Assembly: GCA_015654675.1 (NCBI GenBank)
Contig: JAATGM010000005.1
Location: forward strand, 82,855 to 146,854
Reading direction: 5' to 3'
Origin: Planctomycetota bacterium
GTDB taxonomy: Bacteria; Planctomycetota; Phycisphaerae; UBA1845; UTPLA1
DNA length: 64,000 nt
The position numbers and the translations under genes are program-made. Of this stretch, positions 41,551 through 50,508 are shown one piece after another. The notes under the pieces were generated by a model that was not told the origin of the DNA, did not search any database, and saw only the letters and a program-made list of their open reading frames with translations. Every line of letters begins with the position of its first letter. The stretch's first letter is position 1.

Positions 41551-42927
41551 GTGAGCGACTGCCCCCCATCGGTTCATCGCCATTCAAAGGCCCTTCGGTT
41601 GGCTCAATTCACACTGCTGACGGCGTTCGCCGTGACGACGGCGGGGTGTCAGGTTGCCGGTCAAATCGTCGGAACACTGATCCCCGGGATCATCAACGGC
41701 ATCAATAATGGCGGCGGCGGGCAGCCCTCCAACTACCCTAAGCGCACCGTATGGCAGCCCTTTGGCGTCACCGGGCTCGCGTCCCACCCGGTCCGACCGA
41801 CCGTCATGGCCACCGCCGACTTCAATGCCGACGGCCGGCCGGACATCCTGGCCGGCTTCGATGGCAACTCTGTCCAGATTCCGTCGCTGGTCATCTTCTT
41901 TCAGGTTTTCTCCAACAACACCATCACGTGGAATCAGGTGACAATCGCCCAGTCCGCCGATCTGCTCGGTCTCGGGGGCGTGGCGATTGGCGACCTGAAC
42001 GCGGACGGGCGCCCCGACGTGGTGGCTGCCGGCAACGGAGCGATCTTTTTCCTCCGCGCTCCCGCCACCGACCCGACCGTTGGCAACCAATGGTCGAAGT
42101 TTACGATCGCGCAATCATCTGGCGGCGGCCTCGGCCAGTGGCGCGAGGTCCGCATCGCTCAAATCGACAACCTCTTCCAGCCCGACATCGTGGCTGCCAA
42201 CGAAACCTCAAATCTGCTCTGCTTTTTCGCGGCGCCTGAGCTGATCGGCGGACCGACCAACATGACGGGAACTGGCTGGACGCGCGTGACGATCGACGCG
42301 ACCAGTCGTACGGGTGCGTATGGCGTCGCAGTGGACGACGTGAATGCGGATGGCCGCCCCGATGCGGTCTCGACCGCGCCGGGCGAGTCAAACGCACGAC
42401 TCGCGTGGTATCAGAATCCGGGCGGCAACGCGACCGGCACGTGGACGAAGTTCGCGATTGGCAATCCGCGCGGCGTGACAAAGGTGGAGATGGGCGATCT
42501 CAATCAGGACGGCCCGCGCGACGCGGTCGCGATGAACCCGCAGGCGCCCAGCGCCGCCGATGCCAACGACGGGCTTCAGATCGTTTGGTTCCAGCGCCCG
42601 ACCGACCCGACGACGCCTTGGCCCGGTTTTGTTCTGGCTCAATACACGACCAACGTGCCGGTCGATTTCGCCATTGCTGATGTTGAAGCGAACGGTCGCC
42701 TGAACGTCATCGCCGCCACCACCAATTCCAACACACTGCGATGGTTCTCGAGGCGGGACAACGTTCAGCAGCTCTGGATCGAGAACATGCTGACCGACCT
42801 GACGCCCGCGCCGTTCAGAATTGCGGTAGGCGACTTTGATTTGAACGCCCGCCCTGACGTGGTCGCGGGGCTTCGCGCATCGAGTGATACCAATGATGCG
42901 GTGACGTGGTACTTCAATCCGCAATAG
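41551..42927 (+). CDS. FG-GAP/VCBS-repeat lipoprotein
   Basis: A 458-residue exported protein. LLTAFAVTTAGCQ gives a lipobox with Cys near residue 33. Repeats of the form DxNxDGRPDxV (DFNADGRPDIL near 92, DLNADGRPDVV, DVNADGRPDAV, DLNQDGPRDAV, DFDLNARPDVV) are FG-GAP/VCBS units that fold as a beta-propeller and bind calcium. A Gly-rich linker (NNGGGGQPSN) separates it from the lipid anchor. Such proteins are common on Planctomycetota surfaces and probably mediate adhesion or ligand binding; no exact partner is known. Convergent with flagellin. Confidence 0.87.
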   Translation: MSDCPPSVHRHSKALRLAQFTLLTAFAVTTAGCQVAGQIVGTLIPGIINGINNGGGGQPSNYPKRTVWQPFGVTGLASHPVRPTVMATADFNADGRPDILAGFDGNSVQIPSLVIFFQVFSNNTITWNQVTIAQSADLLGLGGVAIGDLNADGRPDVVAAGNGAIFFLRAPATDPTVGNQWSKFTIAQSSGGGLGQWREVRIAQIDNLFQPDIVAANETSNLLCFFAAPELIGGPTNMTGTGWTRVTIDATSRTGAYGVAVDDVNADGRPDAVSTAPGESNARLAWYQNPGGNATGTWTKFAIGNPRGVTKVEMGDLNQDGPRDAVAMNPQAPSAADANDGLQIVWFQRPTDPTTPWPGFVLAQYTTNVPVDFAIADVEANGRLNVIAATTNSNTLRWFSRRDNVQQLWIENMLTDLTPAPFRIAVGDFDLNARPDVVAGLRASSDTNDAVTWYFNPQ

Positions 42928-42945
42928 CTGCCCATTCCTGCCGAG

Positions 42946-44340
42946 TCACCTCAGAAGCGACAAGATCGACGACATCTGCTGATTAGCCACTCCGAGCAAT
43001 GCCGAGCCGGCCTGCAGCAGCACGTTTTGTCGGTTGAGCATCGCGGTTTCTGCCGCGAAGTCGACGTCGTTTAGCGAGCTGGTGGCGTCAGCCAGCGACG
43101 CCTTAAGCGCGTTAAGACTGTTGATACTTGTATCCACCTGATATCGCTGAAACGCGCCGAGCCGGCCCTGTGCGGTCGCAAGCTGCGCAACCGCCTTTCG
43201 AGCAATGGCGATCGCCGCCGCGGGGTTGGCGGCCAGCGTGTTCGCTCCACCCGATTTGAGCGAGCTGAGATAACCGGTGTTGCTGTCGCCGAGGCGACCG
43301 GTGTCGAGCGAATCGATTCCGATTGTTGCCCGCGTCGAAGAATCAGTCCCGAGCTGAAACGTCGCACCGCCTCCGCTGACGACAAGGTTGCCCGCGCCGC
43401 CGGCCACATTGCCGGCCGTGGTAAGCGTGAATTCGCCGCTGATGCCCGACGTATTGAAGGTCACACGCAAGCCATCCGTCTGACCCGTCTGCCCACCCAC
43501 CGAAACTGACGCGTTCGTCCCCGCCGTACGGGACACCGACGCGAAGTCGGCGTCGCCGCTGATGCGCGTCACCTGCATGAACGAGTTCGACCCGTATTCG
43601 CGCGTCTGCACCTTCAGCGTGTTGCCCGTAATCGACGCCGATACGCCCGTCTGCCCGACGGACGCGATGATGCGATCGCGCACCGTCGCCAACGAGTCGC
43701 CGTTGGCGACATCAATCGTGACATTCCCGAGCGCCCCGGCGATCGTAAAACTCGCCGCACTGATGGATGTCGGATTGTTGGCGAATACAGCCGACGCCAC
43801 CGTCGCCGCGGTATTCACCTTGATCGCAAGAGTATCGGAGCTACTGGTGGAACGGCGCGTGTATGCTCGTGCGTCGCCGATCTTCGCCGTGTTGCTGGCC
43901 GCAACCTGGATGCTCTGCGATCCATCCAGAAGTCGCACGCCGTTGAAGCTGGTCGTGCGGGCGATGCGGTCTATAGAATCGATCGCGGCATCGAGCTCCG
44001 CCTGGTTCGCGGCAATTTCCGATGCCGACAGCGCCCCCGTGTTGGCGCTGGCCGATGCGAGCGACTGGATATCCCCCAGTAGTGAGCTGATCTCCGCCAG
44101 AGCGCCGTCGGCGACCGACAGGTACGACTTCGCCCGCTGTGCGCCGGCCAGAGCCGAATCCACCGAAGACGCTTCAGCCAGCAGAGACTGAAGCGCAATG
44201 AAGCCGGCCGGGTCGTCCGCGCCGCTATTGATCCGCTTTCCGCTGGCGAGCCGCTGAAGGGAAAGGGCTTGCTGGGCCGAGGCGCGGTTAAGCATCGTCA
44301 ATAACTGAAGCGTGTTGGCGTTTCCAATGGTGAACGGCAT
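42946..44340 (-). CDS. Flagellin
   Basis: A 464-residue flagellin. N-terminal D0/D1: NTLQLLTMLNRASAQQALSL, RLASGKRINSGADDPAGF and LLGDIQSLASASANTG. C-terminal D1/D0: VDFAAETAMLNRQNVLLQAG and ANQQMSSILSLLR. These coiled-coil ends polymerise into the filament. The central part, about 180-370, is Ser/Thr/Gly-rich and surface-exposed, hence a candidate for glycosylation. GGGAGA before ATG 44340 supports this start over an in-frame ATG at 44364. No other flagellar gene is in the window, so it stands alone. No clear sigma-28 promoter was seen. Confidence 0.92.
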   Translation of the reverse strand: MPFTIGNANTLQLLTMLNRASAQQALSLQRLASGKRINSGADDPAGFIALQSLLAEASSVDSALAGAQRAKSYLSVADGALAEISSLLGDIQSLASASANTGALSASEIAANQAELDAAIDSIDRIARTTSFNGVRLLDGSQSIQVAASNTAKIGDARAYTRRSTSSSDTLAIKVNTAATVASAVFANNPTSISAASFTIAGALGNVTIDVANGDSLATVRDRIIASVGQTGVSASITGNTLKVQTREYGSNSFMQVTRISGDADFASVSRTAGTNASVSVGGQTGQTDGLRVTFNTSGISGEFTLTTAGNVAGGAGNLVVSGGGATFQLGTDSSTRATIGIDSLDTGRLGDSNTGYLSSLKSGGANTLAANPAAAIAIARKAVAQLATAQGRLGAFQRYQVDTSINSLNALKASLADATSSLNDVDFAAETAMLNRQNVLLQAGSALLGVANQQMSSILSLLR

Positions 44341-44481
44341 CAAATCTCCCCCGGGGCCTGCCAAGAGTCACTGTGGGCGCGTAATACTTAAGATAGAAAA
44401 TGTGGTCAGACCAAAGAATTGATGGTGAGTCCGAAGAAACCGCTTTCGCGGGAAAAATGAACGTCCGAATCGTGCCGCCGG

Positions 44482-45090
44482 CTATTCGAGGTCCGAATCT
44501 TCGTCGGCCGGCTGGCTCGTGCCGGATAGAAGCGCATCGAGTTGCTCGGATGAACCGCGCGGCAGAGGCGCCATCACCCATTGCCCGTTTTCGAAGAGCA
44601 CGGCGATCTGAATGCGACGGGTTTTTTGTCCATTGCGGGTAGCAAAATCCTGCAGTTCGCATTCGCCGACAAGTCGGTAGGCCGACCCGGGAAAGGCCTT
44701 GAGCGGCGGCAGCTTGTCCAGCCGGATGATCCGAATTTCCTTGACCGCGTTGAACATCGAGACAAAAGCACGGTCACTCGGTGGATCGAGTCTGCGCGTG
44801 TACATGAGTCGGAACTCGCTGTACTTGCCCGAAAGGCAGGCGCTCGCAAAGCGATCAATGAATGCGTTGAGCAGTGGGTCGTAACTGCGCGAGGTCGTCG
44901 GAAAGACAAAGTTCGGCGCGCGGCCGGTATCCAGAGGCGGCTCCGTGAGGTTGACTTCAAGGTCGAGCGGGGAACTCGCGCTATCTGTCGCCATGACATA
45001 CGCGACCACACTCAACAGCCCGAGCCCCAGCAGAATCAAGGCAAGCAGCCCGAACCGGCGCGCAACGGGTTGTCGAGGACGAGTTTCCAT
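44482..45090 (-). CDS. Hypothetical membrane-anchored protein
   Basis: A 202-residue protein with one N-terminal hydrophobic helix (FGLLALILLGLGLLSVVAYVM, about residues 13-33) then a soluble exported domain. PNFVFPTTSRSYDPLLNAFIDRFASAC marks the start of the domain, and the end is strand-rich with KTRRIQIAVLF. I do not recognise the domain; it may be NTF2- or FHA-like only in outline. The acidic tail ends PADEDSDLE. It lies 47 bp before tag on the same strand. Confidence 0.6.
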   Translation of the reverse strand: METRPRQPVARRFGLLALILLGLGLLSVVAYVMATDSASSPLDLEVNLTEPPLDTGRAPNFVFPTTSRSYDPLLNAFIDRFASACLSGKYSEFRLMYTRRLDPPSDRAFVSMFNAVKEIRIIRLDKLPPLKAFPGSAYRLVGECELQDFATRNGQKTRRIQIAVLFENGQWVMAPLPRGSSEQLDALLSGTSQPADEDSDLE

Positions 45091-45137
45091 TAGTTGGAGA
45101 GTTTAGTCGCCCGCAAGAATATCGTGTAGCGACGCTC

Positions 45138-45656
45138 TTAAGGGAGCTTCGCAAAGCATCCTCGATCATGGGCTGGTCGGATCTTGCCTACGCCCATCAG
45201 ATAGCACTTGGTGGTTTCGGGGCCCATGAAGGCGAAATGCTCGCGGAACGCATCGAAGATCGCCTGCCGATCTCGCGGGGTAGCCGCAGCCAAAGCTCCA
45301 AACCATTTTCGATAGGTACCGGCTTGCTCAGCAAATTCGATGAATTGCCGGGCGTTTGAGATGGTCGCCTTGATTTTGGCCCGATTGCGAATGATGGCCG
45401 GGTTTTTCATTAATCGCTCGACGTCGCGAGCGGTCATGCTCGCAACTCGCTCGAGCGCGAAGCCCTCGAACGCTTCGCGGAGGGCCGGACGTTTCACGAG
45501 CACGATTCGCCAGCTGAGACCGCACTGAAAAATCTCCAGGGCCATCCGCTCGAGATGGCCGGCGTCAGTGCCGATCGGCCGCCCCCATTCGCGATCATGG
45601 TAGGAGATGAGCAGCGGATCATCCGCGGTCCATTTGCATCGCCGTTTATCCGCCAC
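45138..45656 (-). CDS. tag: DNA-3-methyladenine glycosylase I
   Basis: A 172-residue Tag-family glycosylase that excises 3-methyladenine from alkylated DNA. The start KRRCKWTADDPLLISYHDREWG matches the E. coli opening MERCGWVSQDPLYIAYHDNEWG, with the Zn-binding Cys and the YHDxEWG motif. IFQCGLSWRIVLVKRPALREAF is the second conserved region, and the HxxxGC-type end is kept in HDRGCFA. Start: GTG 45656, with AAAGGAG 8 nt upstream; in-frame codons further upstream give unrelated sequence. It is divergent from the cysteine desulfurase gene. Confidence 0.87.
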   Translation of the reverse strand: MADKRRCKWTADDPLLISYHDREWGRPIGTDAGHLERMALEIFQCGLSWRIVLVKRPALREAFEGFALERVASMTARDVERLMKNPAIIRNRAKIKATISNARQFIEFAEQAGTYRKWFGALAAATPRDRQAIFDAFREHFAFMGPETTKCYLMGVGKIRPAHDRGCFAKLP

Positions 45657-45722
45657 GTTTCCGACTCCTTTGCCCAACCGCGAGCGCAAACTACAATAGA
45701 CCTGAAGTAGAAAGCAAACCAG

Positions 45723-46904
45723 ATGCAACGCCGAATCTACGCCGACAATGCCGCCACCAGCTTTCCGAAGCCGCCCGAAGTTCTGGCGGCGATGATCGAC
45801 TATGCCGAGCGATTGGGCGCATCGGCCGGGCGCGGGGCGTATCGCGAAGCCGTTCAGACGGGGGAGCTGGTCTCCACCTGCCGGGCCCGCATTGCTAAGC
45901 TCATTCATGCCGAAGAGCCGCGGCGGATCGTGTTCACTCTAAATTGCACCGAATCGCTCAATCTCGCGATCCGCGGCTTGTTGGCACGGGGCGATCATGT
46001 CGTTTCGACGCGATTTGAGCACAATTCCATTCTCCGGCCGCTGCACGTGCTGGCTGGCGCTGGCGTTGAAACGACGTATGTCGCGGTCGAGCCGCAGACC
46101 GGCCGCGTCCTCGCGTCCGAAATTCGCCGCGCGATTCGCCCGAGCACGCGCCTGATCGCCATTCAGCACGGCAGCAACGTGACCGGTGTTCTGCAGCCGC
46201 TCGAAGAAATTGCCACCATCGCGCGCGAGTGCAAGATCGCCTTGCTGGTTGATGCGGCCCAGACGCTTGGGCATGTTCCAATCGACGTTCAGAAGATGGG
46301 CATCGATTTACTCGCGTTTCCCGGCCACAAAGGACTGCTCGGTCCGCTCGGGACCGGCGGTCTCTATGTCCGCTCTGGCCTTGAGAGCCAGATTCAGCCA
46401 CTGGTTGCGGGCGGGACTGGGTCAATCAGCGACCTGCCGACGCAGCCGGACTTCATGCCGGACAAGTATGAATCGGGTAGCCACAATGCGATCGGGATCG
46501 CCGGCCTTTCGGCGGGCGTCGCCTGGCTGCTGGAGCACGGGATCGAGGCGTTGCGAGCTCACGAGTTGGTGTTGATGCGGCGATTTCTTGAAGGAATCAA
46601 GCGGATCGATGGGCTGACGCTGTTCGGCCCCACAACGGCCGAGGGCCGCGTTTCGGTATTCAGCATTCGGGTCGAGGGGTTCGAACCCGCAGAGCTTGCG
46701 GGCGTGCTGGACAGCGAGTTCGGAATACTGACCCGATCGGGGATTTATTGTGCCCCGTGGGCTCACGAAACCCTGGGAACGCAGGCCGGTGGCGGGGCGA
46801 CTCGTTTGAGCTTTGGTGCGTTCAATACCGAGGCCGACATTGACGCCACCATCGAGGCGCTAGCCGCTGTGTCGGCGCCAAGTTCCGTCCACACGTCACG
46901 ATGA
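45723..46904 (+). CDS. Cysteine desulfurase-like aminotransferase class V
   Basis: A 393-residue PLP enzyme of the NifS/SufS/selenocysteine-lyase group. It opens IYADNAATSFPKPPEVL, contains QHGSNVTG and VDAAQTLGH, and FPGHKGLLGPLGTGGLYV holds the PLP Lys. SGIYCAPWAHETLG carries the active Cys. The short N-terminus and this motif order resemble the EF2568-like cysteine desulfurase family, whose exact role is not settled. It could supply sulfur or selenium; that tRNA-Sec is in the same window is suggestive only. GT9 follows with a four-base overlap (ATGA), so the pair is co-translated. Confidence 0.85.
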   Translation: MQRRIYADNAATSFPKPPEVLAAMIDYAERLGASAGRGAYREAVQTGELVSTCRARIAKLIHAEEPRRIVFTLNCTESLNLAIRGLLARGDHVVSTRFEHNSILRPLHVLAGAGVETTYVAVEPQTGRVLASEIRRAIRPSTRLIAIQHGSNVTGVLQPLEEIATIARECKIALLVDAAQTLGHVPIDVQKMGIDLLAFPGHKGLLGPLGTGGLYVRSGLESQIQPLVAGGTGSISDLPTQPDFMPDKYESGSHNAIGIAGLSAGVAWLLEHGIEALRAHELVLMRRFLEGIKRIDGLTLFGPTTAEGRVSVFSIRVEGFEPAELAGVLDSEFGILTRSGIYCAPWAHETLGTQAGGGATRLSFGAFNTEADIDATIEALAAVSAPSSVHTSR

Positions 46905-47809
46905 GCGGATATCCAGGTTTAGGGCGAGTATTGCTGGTTCATTCTGGGGCGTTGGGGGATTTCATCCTCGCGCTGCGTGTCGTTGCGGCAATCCGGGCGA
47001 TGGGAGCGTCCGGAGTGACCATACTTGGGCGTCCGCACATCGCGGCGCTGGCGACACTCGACGGTCAGGCCGATCGCATCCTCGATTTCGATACCGGCGG
47101 GTTCCATGCCCTTTTTGACGCGGATTCGCCTCTGCCTGATCGAGTTGTGAAAGAGCTAGCCGGCCACTATTTGTCGATCAACATGGCTGCGACGGACCAT
47201 TCCTCCTTCTCCCGTCGCCTGGCCGAGGCCACGGGCGGGCCGGTCATCGACGTTGACCCAAGGCCGCGCGCCGGCCGAGTTGATCACATAACCGAACAGT
47301 GGTTTGATGACCTCGCCGGGTTCGGAATTGATAGAATCGAGGCAACACCCACGATTCGGATCGAGCGGCGCCCATCCAATAGGCGCGTCATTCTTCACCC
47401 AGGTTCCGGCGGTCGCCGAAAATGCTGGCCAATTGAGCGATTCGTCGAGCTTGCTAACGAGTTGGCGCTGCGCGCCCACCGACCAGAGTTTCTCGTGGGC
47501 CCAGTGGAGCGCGAAACCTGGTCGGCCGATGACTTTGCTCGCTTAGAAGCGGCGGCCCCGCTCATCCAAGGGGAATCCCTGCTGGAAGTCGCCCGGTTGC
47601 TCGCCGCCGCCGGTCACGTTGTCGCAAACGACAGCGGCATTGCCCACCTCGCGGCGGCGGTTGGCACTCGGCTCACCGCGATCTTCGGACCCACTGATCC
47701 GCGCCGCTGGCAACCGCTCGGGGACAACGTCGTGGTCGTCGCGGGCGAGCCCTGGCCCGACGTGCGGGCGGTGCTTGCCACGATTGAACAGTCGCCGCCG
47801 CGCGGCTAG
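46901..47809 (+). CDS. Glycosyltransferase family 9 (heptosyltransferase-like)
   Basis: A 302-residue GT9 protein. The opening VLLVHSGALGDFILALRVV is the LPS heptosyltransferase-type GxLGD start, HPGSGGRRKCWP (about 167-178) binds the nucleotide sugar, and VANDSGIAHLAAAVG is the GT9 end motif. It probably adds heptose or a related sugar to an LPS core or other glycan. It overlaps the desulfurase gene by four bases and precedes the GNAT gene by 27 bp. Confidence 0.88.
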   Translation: MSGYPGLGRVLLVHSGALGDFILALRVVAAIRAMGASGVTILGRPHIAALATLDGQADRILDFDTGGFHALFDADSPLPDRVVKELAGHYLSINMAATDHSSFSRRLAEATGGPVIDVDPRPRAGRVDHITEQWFDDLAGFGIDRIEATPTIRIERRPSNRRVILHPGSGGRRKCWPIERFVELANELALRAHRPEFLVGPVERETWSADDFARLEAAAPLIQGESLLEVARLLAAAGHVVANDSGIAHLAAAVGTRLTAIFGPTDPRRWQPLGDNVVVVAGEPWPDVRAVLATIEQSPPRG

Positions 47810-47836
47810 ATTCGAACGCTCCGACGACGAAGGCCC

Positions 47837-48766
47837 ATGGTGACCATTCGACAAGCCGAACCAGCCGAACTTCGACGTGTCCTGCGTATGACGCTGGCGG
47901 TTTTAGGCCTGCCGTGGGCACAACTGGAGCGTCAAATCGACGGATTCTTGCATTATGCACGGGTGCTGAATCTGGACCTCAATCGCAACTGGGTCGCTCA
48001 ACGGGGCACTGAATGGCTTTCAGCGGTTACCTGCATCGAGTCGCCGGGCCGGACCGCGATGGTGTTCCTATCGCACGGATTTGACGAATCTCCCCGCCGG
48101 ACCGCCACGGTCGATTTGCTTCGCGAAGTGCGCGAGTTTGCCCGATCCCGCCGACTGCGGCTGATTCAGGTGCTGCTGGACCCAACCGGCGGCGAACCGC
48201 AATGTCTGCCTGCAGCTGGGCTGACTCGCCTGGCACGTTTGGACTATCTTGACCGGCCGGCGGCAGCGATGACGGGCTTGGTGGCGGGGGTTCGGGGTCC
48301 GGCCGACCTGCGCTGGCTGGCGTTTTCGGACGAAACGCGGATGTTGTTCGCCGAGACGATCCTCGCGACCTATCGCGACAGCCGCGATTGTCCCGGGCTC
48401 AACGGATTGCGGACGATCGACGACATCATGGCGGGCCATCAGGCGTCGGCGAAGTTCGATCCGTCATGGTGGCTGCTGCTTTGCGACGGTACCGGTCCAC
48501 TTGGCAGCCTGCTGCTTGGTGAAATTCCGTTGCGGAGTGCGGCGGAGGTGATCTACATGGGCCTTTGTCCTGCGGCGCGCGGGCGAAGACTCGCGGATCA
48601 ACTGCTGATCAAGGCGATCGATCTTGCCCGATCGGCCCGATTGAACGCATTGACGCTGGCGGTCGACGCGGCAAATGGACCGGCGATTCGGGTGTATGGC
48701 CGATTCGGGTTTCGGCGGACGATGAGCCGCGATGCATGGATCGCCATACTTGACGCGCCTGCATGA
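47837..48766 (+). CDS. GNAT family N-acetyltransferase
   Basis: A 309-residue protein. The C-terminal half is a GNAT acetyltransferase: VIYMGLCPAARGRRLADQLL is motif A (acetyl-CoA loop, R/Q-x-x-G-x-A/G), and GPAIRVYGRFGFRRT is motif B. The N-terminal half has a degenerate GNAT-like fold (MTLAVLGLPWAQLE, ATVDLLREVREFARS), so this may be a tandem-GNAT protein. The acceptor substrate is unknown; an amino sugar is possible in view of the GT9 neighbour. Third gene of the 45723-48766 operon. Confidence 0.78.
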   Translation: MVTIRQAEPAELRRVLRMTLAVLGLPWAQLERQIDGFLHYARVLNLDLNRNWVAQRGTEWLSAVTCIESPGRTAMVFLSHGFDESPRRTATVDLLREVREFARSRRLRLIQVLLDPTGGEPQCLPAAGLTRLARLDYLDRPAAAMTGLVAGVRGPADLRWLAFSDETRMLFAETILATYRDSRDCPGLNGLRTIDDIMAGHQASAKFDPSWWLLLCDGTGPLGSLLLGEIPLRSAAEVIYMGLCPAARGRRLADQLLIKAIDLARSARLNALTLAVDAANGPAIRVYGRFGFRRTMSRDAWIAILDAPA

Positions 48767-49068
48767 GGATAACGTGGCGCGGCGCGCAACTGACAGATCA
48801 TGCACCGAGCTTGGCGAAGTGTGAGTTTTCCGTGGACGAAATTTTTTCACACGCACAACTGGTTGGCTTGCATGACGATCCCGCAGCCCATTTATTTCGG
48901 CGATCTTTCCCGTTGAAAGTGCCCGCGACTCTTTTTAACATCGCCTTCATCATTCGAGTCCGCGGCGTCGCGGGACGCGGTTAACGAACGACGCCGGCCG
49001 GTCTCAACACGTTGAATTGTTTGAATCGTCATGTTCTTCACAGCGCCGTTGCGCGCCGGGAGTGCCCT
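48767..49068 (+). other. Intergenic region upstream of dnaA
   Basis: A 302-base non-coding stretch with AT-rich patches. One imperfect DnaA box, TTTTTCACA at 48843-48851 (one mismatch to TTATNCACA), is the only one I find, which is too few for an origin. A TTGCAT near 48868 and TTTATTT near 48892 could be weak promoter parts. The gene start at 49069 has a CGGGAG ribosome site, not included in the upstream frames. Confidence 0.5.
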
Positions 49069-50490
49069 GTGTCCCTTCAGAAAAGCGATGTGGAAGGTCG
49101 AATTCGCGGTCGCCTCGCCGAACTGGTCGGAAATCAGAAGTACAAGGTCTGGTTTCATAATTCGACGCATTTCGCGATGGCGGACGGATTTCTGAAGGTG
49201 GGAGTCCCCAATATTTTTGTGGGGAACTGGATCGAGACGCACTTCGCCGAGGCCATCTCGAACGCGGCGCGCGAAATCGTGGGCAAGGAGCTCGAGATCA
49301 GCTACGCGATCGAACCAAGGCTGTTTACGCAGATTCGCAAGGCGCAGCTCAATTCACAGGCCGACTTCGTGACGAAGCTGGCCGAACGGGGCGTGCGCGA
49401 GATGCCTGGCGCTGCGATTGACAACCAGATTGCCCCGAAACCGCGCCTGCGCGGAAAGCTGGGCGATTTCGTCGTCGGGCCGGGCAGCGAGTTGGCACAC
49501 TCGATTGCCCAGCGCGTCATCGAGAATCCCGGCCATTCGTACAATCCGGTGTTCTTCCACGGCGGCAGCGGGATCGGCAAGACGCATCTCTTACAGGGAA
49601 TCGCCAACGCCCTGGAAGATCAGGGGCGCGGGCTGCGGTGGCGATACGTCTCGGGTGAGTCGTTCACGAATGAGTTTCTGCTTTCGCTCAAGAATGGGAC
49701 GCTCGAACCGTTTCGGCGGCGCTATCGTGAACTTGACGCGCTGCTCATCGACGATGTCCATTTCCTTGCGAACAAGCGGGCGACGCAGGATGAATTCCTG
49801 CACACATTCAACACCATTTTCTCGATCGGGAAACAGATCGTGCTCGCCTCCGACGCTCATCCCAAAATGATCGGCCAGCTCTCGGAATCGCTCGTCAGCC
49901 GATTCGTGTCGGGCATCGTTGTGAAGATCGATCCGCCCGATGCCACGACCCGCTGTGAGATTCTTCGCCGCCGCGCGGCGCTTATGGGGCGACAGGTTCC
50001 GGCCGACGTACTGGCGTATGTTTCCGAGAAGATCGTTTCGAACGTGCGTGAGCTGGAGGGCGCGCTGCTGAAGCTCGTCGCGGCGGCCGATGTGATCCAC
50101 TCACCGATTTCGCTGGCTGTCGCGCGGCAGTCGCTCGACGACCATCTGGCCCGGACCGTGCAGATTCTCACTGTCAACGACATTGAGCAGGTCGTCACGG
50201 CATACTTCGGGCTTACTCCGGCCGATCTGCACTCATCGAGAAAGAGCCGGACGGTCGCGTTGGCCCGCAATATCGCGATGTATCTCGCGCGCAAGGACAC
50301 ACCGCTTTCGTTCCCCGAGATCGCGCGGGTCATGGGCAATAAGAACCACACGACCGTGCTGCTGGCTCATCGCAAGATTCGGCGTCAGCTCGAGGAAGAT
50401 GCCCGCGTTGCGTGGCTGGCCGCGGCGGGCGAGCAGACCGCGCCGTTGCGCGAGATCGTCGCAAAGATCGAAGAGCAAATCAGGCGATAG
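49069..50490 (+). CDS. dnaA: Chromosomal replication initiator protein DnaA
   Basis: A 473-residue DnaA. Domain I (about 5-80) binds helicase. Domain III, the AAA+ ATPase, has Walker A GGSGIGKT at residues 165-172, Walker B LLIDDVHF and the sensor regions. Domain IV (about 385-450) has ALARNIAMYLARKDTPLSFPEIARVMGNKNHTTV, the double-stranded DNA-binding helix-turn-helix. The start is judged to be GTG 49069, with CGGGAG 6 nt upstream; an earlier in-frame TTG at 49012 is unlikely. dnaN, recF and gyrB are not next to it; neighbours are a GNAT gene and a PEP-binding gene. Confidence 0.94.
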   Translation: MSLQKSDVEGRIRGRLAELVGNQKYKVWFHNSTHFAMADGFLKVGVPNIFVGNWIETHFAEAISNAAREIVGKELEISYAIEPRLFTQIRKAQLNSQADFVTKLAERGVREMPGAAIDNQIAPKPRLRGKLGDFVVGPGSELAHSIAQRVIENPGHSYNPVFFHGGSGIGKTHLLQGIANALEDQGRGLRWRYVSGESFTNEFLLSLKNGTLEPFRRRYRELDALLIDDVHFLANKRATQDEFLHTFNTIFSIGKQIVLASDAHPKMIGQLSESLVSRFVSGIVVKIDPPDATTRCEILRRRAALMGRQVPADVLAYVSEKIVSNVRELEGALLKLVAAADVIHSPISLAVARQSLDDHLARTVQILTVNDIEQVVTAYFGLTPADLHSSRKSRTVALARNIAMYLARKDTPLSFPEIARVMGNKNHTTVLLAHRKIRRQLEEDARVAWLAAAGEQTAPLREIVAKIEEQIRR

Positions 50491-50508
50491 TCGCGAAGGG
50501 CGGCGGCG

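Noticed and set aside
48767..49068. oriC upstream of dnaA
   Set aside because: Only one imperfect DnaA box and no clear AT-rich unwinding region with repeats.
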